From assembly GCF_002850745.1 (NCBI RefSeq), contig NZ_PJOK01000049.1, positions 1-64,000 on the forward strand: a DNA stretch of 64,000 bases, read 5' to 3'. Positions 59,633 to 64,000 of this stretch are shown one piece after another. The position numbers were made by a program, and so were the translations under genes. The DNA is from Nonomuraea indica (GTDB lineage Bacteria; Actinomycetota; Actinomycetes; Streptosporangiales; Streptosporangiaceae). A model generated the notes under the pieces. That model searched no databases. It saw only the letters and a program-made list of their open reading frames with translations, and had not been told where the DNA came from. Position 1 is the first letter of the stretch. Each line of letters starts with the position of its first letter.

Positions 59633-60334
59633 ATGACATCCCAGCGGATCCTGGAGGCGGCACGCGCCCTGTTCGCCGCCCGCGGCTACCGCGCCACGTC
59701 CATGCAGGCCATCGCCGACGAGGTGGGCATCACCAAGGCCGCCCTCTACTACCACTTCGACTCCAAGGACGAGATCCTCCGCCGGCTCACGCTGCCGCTG
59801 CTGGACGAACTCGAGGCGGTGCTGGCCCGGGCCGAGTCGTGCGACAGCGCCGACGAGGTGCGCTGGCGGGCGATCGAGGGCTACGTGGACGTGCATCTGC
59901 GCCACCGCCAGACGCTCACCATGCTGGTCAAGGACATGACGCTGCTGGTGCAGGCGCCGGTCGCCGACCGCTTCCGCGCCGCGATCGCCCTGGCCAACGA
60001 GCTGGTGGCCGGTCCGGGCGGCGGGCTCGAGCAGCGGGTACGGGCCTCCCAGGTGGTCGCCGGGCTGGCCGATCCGGTGGTGCTGTTCCGCGACGAGCCC
60101 GCCGAACGGCTGCGAGGCCTGATCCTGGACGGCGCCAGGGCGCTGCTGGGCGAGCCGGCGGCGCCCGGGCCGCGCGGGCGCCCCCGGGGACGCAGCGGCG
60201 GCCGGCGCCCCGTCCTCACCGAGGAGCAGGCCGCACAGGCACGTTCGCTGTACGCCGAGGGCCGCGCCGCCGAGGAGATAGCCGACCGCTTCGGAGTCTC
60301 AAGAGCGACCGTCTACCGTCATCTCAAAATCTAA
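59633..60334 (+). CDS. TetR regulator with extra resolvase-type HTH
   Basis: 233 residues. The N-terminal TetR HTH is standard (RILEAARALFAARGYRATSMQAIADEVGITKAALYYHFDSKDEIL, 5-49). The effector domain runs to about 172. An AT-hook-like stretch RGRPRGRSGGRRP (181-193) is followed by PVLTEEQAAQARSLYAEGRAAEEIADRFGVSRATVYRHL (193-231). That last part matches the C-terminal HTH of Hin/resolvase serine recombinases. A TetR with a second DNA-binding domain is unusual. Controls the divergent hydrolase by position. Confidence 0.85.
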   Translation: MTSQRILEAARALFAARGYRATSMQAIADEVGITKAALYYHFDSKDEILRRLTLPLLDELEAVLARAESCDSADEVRWRAIEGYVDVHLRHRQTLTMLVKDMTLLVQAPVADRFRAAIALANELVAGPGGGLEQRVRASQVVAGLADPVVLFRDEPAERLRGLILDGARALLGEPAAPGPRGRPRGRSGGRRPVLTEEQAAQARSLYAEGRAAEEIADRFGVSRATVYRHLKI

Positions 60335-60358
60335 GTAGTTTTGAGATTTGATTTTGAG
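60321..60358. terminator. AT-rich inverted repeats with two alternative pairings
   Basis: ATCTCAAAA (60321-60329) pairs perfectly with TTTTGAGAT (60339-60347). TCTCAAAATC (60322-60331) pairs equally well with GATTTTGAGA (60349-60358). The first arm covers the last codons of the TetR gene. It may be a terminator, but the layout also resembles an invertase crossover (hix-like) site. Confidence 0.55.
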
Positions 60359-60424
60359 ACGGGATGATGGAGAGTAAGCGGCTCAGAAGGGGGACGGCTG
60401 CGTGCAACCGCCCCGGCAGGCCGG

Positions 60425-61594
60425 TCAGCGCGACGGCCGGTTCGGAAGGCGGCGGGTGAGGGAGTCGCGCAGCCAGCGGCTGGCCACCGCGAGGACGACC
60501 GGCGGCGGCACCGTGCCCGCGCCGAGACCCACCTCGACGAGCAGGTCGAACACCTCCTTGCGGTGCGCGGCCGTGCCGATGGCGGCGTCGATGAAGCCGG
60601 GCGACTGGGCCAGGCGGGCCAGCACGTCGGTGGTGCGCAGGTGCCGGCCGAGAGCCCCGCGGAGGGAACGGCGGTAGGCGGGCAGCGGGTCGGCCGCCGC
60701 CCGTACGGCCGCCTCCCCGGCGAGGCGGCCGGACAGCAGCGCGTAGTAGATGCCCTCGCCGGTGAGCGGGTTGATGAGGCTGGCGGCGTCGCCGGCGAGC
60801 ATGACCCGGCCCGCCCCGGGCGCCGGGCGGCCGGTGGACAGGGGCAGGTGGTGCGCGCGCAGGTCACGGGCCGGCCGGTCGGGCAGCAGCTCGGCGAGCC
60901 GGCCGTGCAGCACGTCGCGGCCCGTCCGGCCGGCCGCGCGCAGGCGGGGCAGGAGCATCCCGAAGCCGACGTTGGCGGTGCCGTCGCCGATGGGGAACGA
61001 CCACGCGTAGGCGGGCCAGCCCTCCTTCTGCATGGCGATGAGCTGGGCGTCGTCGTCCGGCGGGACGTCGGCGTAGCCGCGTACGGCGATCGCGGTGTGC
61101 CGCGCGGTGGCGGCCGGGAGGCCGATGAGGCGGCGGACCGCCGAGTGGGCGCCGTCGGCCGCGACGACGGCGCGGGCGCGGATCGTCCCGTCCACGAGGA
61201 CGTCGCCGCCGTTCGCGCGCAGGTCGCGCACCCGGTGGCGGCGCACCTCGACGCCGCGGGCGCGGGCGGCCTCGACCAGGCGGGCGTCGAACACCCTGCG
61301 GGGGACGACGTGGTTGGGCCTGGCCGCCGTGGCGGACACGCGCGCTCCGCTGGGCGAGACGACCGACAGGTGCGGAGTGGGCCGGTAGTCGTCGAGGAGG
61401 CCGGGCAGGCCGAGCAGGGCCAGTTCGTCACGCCCGTGGGCGGCGATGCCGTCGCCGCACGCCTTGTCGCGGGGGAAGTCGGCCTTGTCCAGCAGGAGGA
61501 CCCGGGCACCGGGCCGGAGCTGGGCCGCGCGCAGCGCCGCCGCCGCTCCCGCCGGGCCGCCGCCGACCACCACGAGATCCCAGACGCCGTCCAC
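60425..61594 (-). CDS. Geranylgeranyl reductase family FAD protein
   Basis: 389 residues. WDLVVVGGGPAGAAAALRAAQLRPGARVLLLDKADFPRDKACGDG is the FAD site with the GGR motif. VVAADGAHSAVRRLIG and GRVMLAGDAASLINPLTGEGIYYALLSGRLAGEAA follow. Family members reduce isoprenoid double bonds of lipids, menaquinone or chlorophyll. GTG 61592-61594 begins just before the FAD motif; AGGAGG lies 12 bases upstream. It is divergent from the M50 protease gene. Confidence 0.85.
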   Translation of the reverse strand: MDGVWDLVVVGGGPAGAAAALRAAQLRPGARVLLLDKADFPRDKACGDGIAAHGRDELALLGLPGLLDDYRPTPHLSVVSPSGARVSATAARPNHVVPRRVFDARLVEAARARGVEVRRHRVRDLRANGGDVLVDGTIRARAVVAADGAHSAVRRLIGLPAATARHTAIAVRGYADVPPDDDAQLIAMQKEGWPAYAWSFPIGDGTANVGFGMLLPRLRAAGRTGRDVLHGRLAELLPDRPARDLRAHHLPLSTGRPAPGAGRVMLAGDAASLINPLTGEGIYYALLSGRLAGEAAVRAAADPLPAYRRSLRGALGRHLRTTDVLARLAQSPGFIDAAIGTAAHRKEVFDLLVEVGLGAGTVPPPVVLAVASRWLRDSLTRRLPNRPSR

Positions 61595-61708
61595 GTAGTG
61601 ACTGTGCCTCCTGAGCCGTCCGCGAAACCGGCCGGCCGGCACGGCGGCACGTGAGCCCGGCCCCGGCCTGGGTACAGGGACCTGACAGCCATCCAGCAGG
61701 GAGGCCAG

Positions 61709-62923
61709 ATGGACTCGTCGATCCGCCTGGGCCGCATCGCGGGAGTGCCGGTCGGGCTGAACATCAGCGTCCTGGTCATCGTCGCCATCCTGGTCTTCGG
61801 GCTGGCCTTCGGGCGGTTCCCCGCCGTCTTCCCGGGCTCGCCGACGGCGGTCTACCTGCTGGCCGGGCTCGTGACGGCGGTGCTGTTCCTGCTGTCGCTG
61901 CTGGCCCACGAGCTGGCGCACGCCGTGGTCGCCCGCCGCCATGGCATCGACGTGCGGCGGATCACGCTGTGGCTGCTCGGCGGGATCGCCGAGCTGCGCG
62001 GCGAGCCCCGCAGTCCCGGCGCGGACCTGAAGATCGCGGTCGTGGGCCCGCTGACCAGCCTGGTGTGCGCGGTCGTCTTCGCCGGGGTCGCGCTGCTGGC
62101 CGCGGCGGCGGGCGGCTCCCCGCTGCTGGTGGGCGTGTTCGCCTATCTGGCCGGGGTGAACGTGCTGCTGGCCGTGTTCAACCTGATCCCGGCGGCGCCG
62201 CTGGACGGCGGCCGGGTGCTGCGCGCGGCGCTGTGGGCCCGGTGGGGTGACCGGACCCGCGCCGCCGTCACCGCCGCCCGCGCCGGGCGCGGCTTCGGGT
62301 ACGCGCTGATCGCGATCGGGTTCCTCCAGGTGGTCATGGGCCGAGGCTTCGACGGGCTGTGGCTGGCCCTCATCGGCCTGTTCCTGGTGAACGCCGCGAG
62401 CGCCGAGGAGCAGCAGGCCCGGCTCGGCACCGCCCTGCACGGGCTGCGGGTGGGCGACGTCATGTCGGACCGGCTCGTCGTGGCCGACCCGGAGGAGAGG
62501 GTCTCGACGCTGATCGAGCAGGCGGTGCTGCGGCACCGGTTGTCCACCTACCCGCTGGTGGACCCGTACGGCCGGTTCGCCGGGCTGGTGACGCTCAACC
62601 GGATCAGGGCCGTGCCCGCCGAGGCGCGGCCGGTGACGCGGCTGCGCGACATCGCCTGCCCGGCCGAGGAGGTCCCGTCGGCCCGCCCCGATGAGCCGCT
62701 GACCGAGCTGCTGACCCGGATGGGCGGCTCCGCCGACGGCCGGGCCGTGGTCATCGACCCCGGCGGGCGCCTGGTGGGGCTGCTCACGCCGAGTGACGTG
62801 AGCCGGATCGTTCAGACGGCCGGCCTGCGGGCCGGCGACCCCTACCCGGGCCCGCGCGGCGCCGACCTGGCCGCGCCGTACGAGGAGCGCGACCGCCCGG
62901 GCGGGCACCGCGACGCCGCCTGA
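61709..62923 (+). CDS. Site-2 protease (M50) with CBS domains
   Basis: 404 residues. Membrane metalloprotease motif HELAH (67-71) and the second metal site NLIPAAPLDGGRV (Asp166) are both present, with at least six membrane segments. From about residue 245, two CBS domains follow (VGDVMSDRLVVADPEERVSTLIEQAVLRHRLSTYPLVD and PDEPLTELLTRMGGSADGRAVVIDPGGRLVGLLTPSDVSRIV). Typical Rip3-like intramembrane protease architecture; substrate unknown. The ATG follows GGGAGG. Confidence 0.9.
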   Translation: MDSSIRLGRIAGVPVGLNISVLVIVAILVFGLAFGRFPAVFPGSPTAVYLLAGLVTAVLFLLSLLAHELAHAVVARRHGIDVRRITLWLLGGIAELRGEPRSPGADLKIAVVGPLTSLVCAVVFAGVALLAAAAGGSPLLVGVFAYLAGVNVLLAVFNLIPAAPLDGGRVLRAALWARWGDRTRAAVTAARAGRGFGYALIAIGFLQVVMGRGFDGLWLALIGLFLVNAASAEEQQARLGTALHGLRVGDVMSDRLVVADPEERVSTLIEQAVLRHRLSTYPLVDPYGRFAGLVTLNRIRAVPAEARPVTRLRDIACPAEEVPSARPDEPLTELLTRMGGSADGRAVVIDPGGRLVGLLTPSDVSRIVQTAGLRAGDPYPGPRGADLAAPYEERDRPGGHRDAA

Positions 62924-62990
62924 GCACCGAGGTCAGGGCGCTGAGGCGGGCACCGCGACGCCGCCTGAGCGACGGGGTCAGGGCGCTGAT
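62901..62990. repeat. 45-bp tandem duplication at the convergent gene ends
   Basis: 62901-62945 and 62946-62990 are copies of one 45-bp unit (GCGGGCACCGCGACGCCGCC at the start, GTCAGGGCGCTGA at the end), differing at only a few bases. Copy 1 holds the M50 stop (62921-62923); copy 2 holds the phosphatase stop (62978-62980). Confidence 0.9.
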
Positions 62991-64000
62991 CTCAGCATCA
63001 GCAGCGCGATGTCGTCGGTGCGGTGGTCGACGCTCTCGGCCTGGTCGATGAGGATCTGGGCGAGGATGTGCAGCGGCCGGTCGGCCGAGCGGGTGAGGTG
63101 CCCGGCGAGGTCGTCCATGCCCTGGTCGAGGTCGACGCCGGGCGCCTCGATGAGGCCGTCGGTGTAGAGGGCGAGCAGGGAGCCCGGCGGGAAGGCGACC
63201 TCCCGGGTGGTGTAGTCGGCGTCGGGTTCCAGCCCGAGCAGGAGGCCGGGCGGCAGTTCCAGGCAGCGGGCGGCCGAGCCGGGGGTGCGCAGCAGGGGCG
63301 GCAGGTGGCCGGCGCTGGCCAGCGTCGCCCGGTGCCGTGCGAGGTCCAGGGTGACGTACAGGCAGCTCGTGAACAGCTCGGGCGCCAGGTCGATGAGCAG
63401 CCGGTTGGTGTGGGCGAGCACCTCGCCGGGGCTGGCGCCCGCGGTCGCGTGGGCGTGGATGGCGGTGCGGACCTGGCCCATGAGGGCGGCGGCGGTCATG
63501 TCGTGGCCCTGGACGTCGCCGATGACGGCGGCGACCGTGGTGTCGTCCAGGCGGATGAGGTCGTAGAAGTCGCCGCCGATGTCCATCTCGCGGGTGGCGG
63601 GCAGGTAGTGGGCGGCCACCTGCAGGCCCGGGACGGCGGGCAGTTCGCTGGGCAGCAGGCTGGCCTGCAGGCATTCGGCGAGCTGGTGTTTGACGTCGTA
63701 GAGGCGGGCGCGTTCGAGGGCCTGCGCGATGAGGCCGGCGAGCGAGGTGAGCGTGGCCCGCTCGTCGGCGCTGAACATGTGCGGCCGGTCGTAGCCGAAC
63801 AGGCACGTGCCGAAGGGCCGGCCGGAGGTGATGAGCGGCAGCACGGCCCAGGCGGACATGTCGTCGTAGCGGACGGCGTCGGGGTAGGCCTGCTTGTACT
63901 CCTCCCAGGTGCCGTAGAACTCGGGGTCGCCGCTGCGGAGGGCGTCGCAGGACCCCGTGGGCGCGCCGAGCGGGAGGCCGTCGTACCGGTCGACGAATCC
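62978..64000 (-). CDS. GAF-SpoIIE protein phosphatase (5' end beyond window)
   Basis: At least 340 residues visible; the frame continues past the window end, so the gene is partial. The visible N-terminal part is a GAF domain (EFYGTWEEYKQAYPDAVRYDDMSAWAVLPLITSGRPFGTCLFGYDRP, then ERATLTSLAGLIAQALERARLYD). The SpoIIE/PP2C-type domain has HYLPATREMDIGGDFYDLIRLDD, VAAVIGDVQGHDMTAAALMGQVRTAI, LASAGHLPPLL and LLALYTDGLIEAPG with metal Asp residues. Such proteins control sigma factors through anti-sigma antagonists, sensing small molecules through GAF. Confidence 0.88.
   Translation of the reverse strand, partial: GFVDRYDGLPLGAPTGSCDALRSGDPEFYGTWEEYKQAYPDAVRYDDMSAWAVLPLITSGRPFGTCLFGYDRPHMFSADERATLTSLAGLIAQALERARLYDVKHQLAECLQASLLPSELPAVPGLQVAAHYLPATREMDIGGDFYDLIRLDDTTVAAVIGDVQGHDMTAAALMGQVRTAIHAHATAGASPGEVLAHTNRLLIDLAPELFTSCLYVTLDLARHRATLASAGHLPPLLRTPGSAARCLELPPGLLLGLEPDADYTTREVAFPPGSLLALYTDGLIEAPGVDLDQGMDDLAGHLTRSADRPLHILAQILIDQAESVDHRTDDIALLMLRSAP

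Noticed and set aside
60425..62908. An 827-codon minus-strand frame
   Set aside because: Only 60425-61594 is the GGR-like gene. The upstream part is antisense to the M50 protease.

Overview
Organism. The window is very GC-rich, with codon third positions almost all G or C, frequent GTG and TTG starts, and very short intergenic gaps. Its gene families are typical of Actinomycetota: SARP/AfsR regulators, SigE-family and ECF sigma factors, an MmyB-type XRE regulator, GPP34 and SPFH proteins, a FolP2-type DHPS-like protein, and type III PKS with UbiA. The mix suggests a large-genome filamentous actinomycete, perhaps Streptosporangiales (Nonomuraea- or Streptosporangium-like); that placement is inference. 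No rRNA, tRNA, CRISPR array, complete insertion sequence or replication origin was seen.

Layout. 1-1.2 kb holds no ordinary gene, but contains a 42-residue Trp/Gly/Arg-rich mini-gene with its own SD and a strong hairpin behind it. 1.2-6.7 kb is regulatory and accessory: PadR, a gutted NmrA gene and a hemerythrin; an XRE regulator divergent from a DUF998 membrane protein; DUF4287, DHFR-like and SMI1/KNR4 proteins. 6.8-8.9 kb is a membrane NACHT ATPase. 9.2-14 kb is a SARP-ATPase regulator facing an FAD oxidoreductase. 14.2-19.4 kb has an ECF sigma factor with a membrane partner, an MFS/LysR pair, a secreted calcium-binding-repeat protein and a CsoR-like repressor. 19.4-24.7 kb has a MocR/AhpD pair, an MFS exporter and an SPFH-RHH-GPP34 operon. 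24.7-27.6 kb is a styrene-monooxygenase-like StyA/StyB pair with an AraC regulator. 28.3-30.7 kb is a rifampicin-phosphotransferase-like protein, followed by a tiny secreted peptide gene on the other strand.

31-37 kb contains a SigE-family sigma factor coupled to an MltG protein whose N terminus looks like an anti-sigma domain, then a second membrane NACHT ATPase coupled by GTGA to a class I isoprenoid-synthase-like protein. 37-46.9 kb is mostly housekeeping and cell envelope: RDD, polysaccharide deacetylase, hotdog, DinB-type proteins, TetR, hydrolase, FolP2-like and C39-like protease. 46.9-52.3 kb is a second SARP-ATPase regulator with an FAD monooxygenase and an NTF2-like protein. 52.3-53.7 kb is an HxlR/quinone-reductase redox pair.

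54.4-61.6 kb is the clearest metabolic locus. A type III PKS, an isoprenylcysteine-methyltransferase-like protein and an FAD oxidoreductase form an operon, with a divergent UbiA prenyltransferase, and a second geranylgeranyl-reductase-like gene about 2 kb on. Together they look like a pathway for a phenolic or prenylated quinone lipid. Between them sits a TetR regulator carrying an extra invertase-like HTH. The window ends with an M50/CBS protease and a partial GAF-SpoIIE phosphatase.

Most notable. The two paralogous NACHT membrane ATPases (one coupled to an isoprenoid-fold enzyme), the double-HTH TetR next to a long AT-rich inverted repeat, the sigma/anti-sigma-MltG fusion, two miniature genes missed by length cut-offs, and several internally deleted gene relics.
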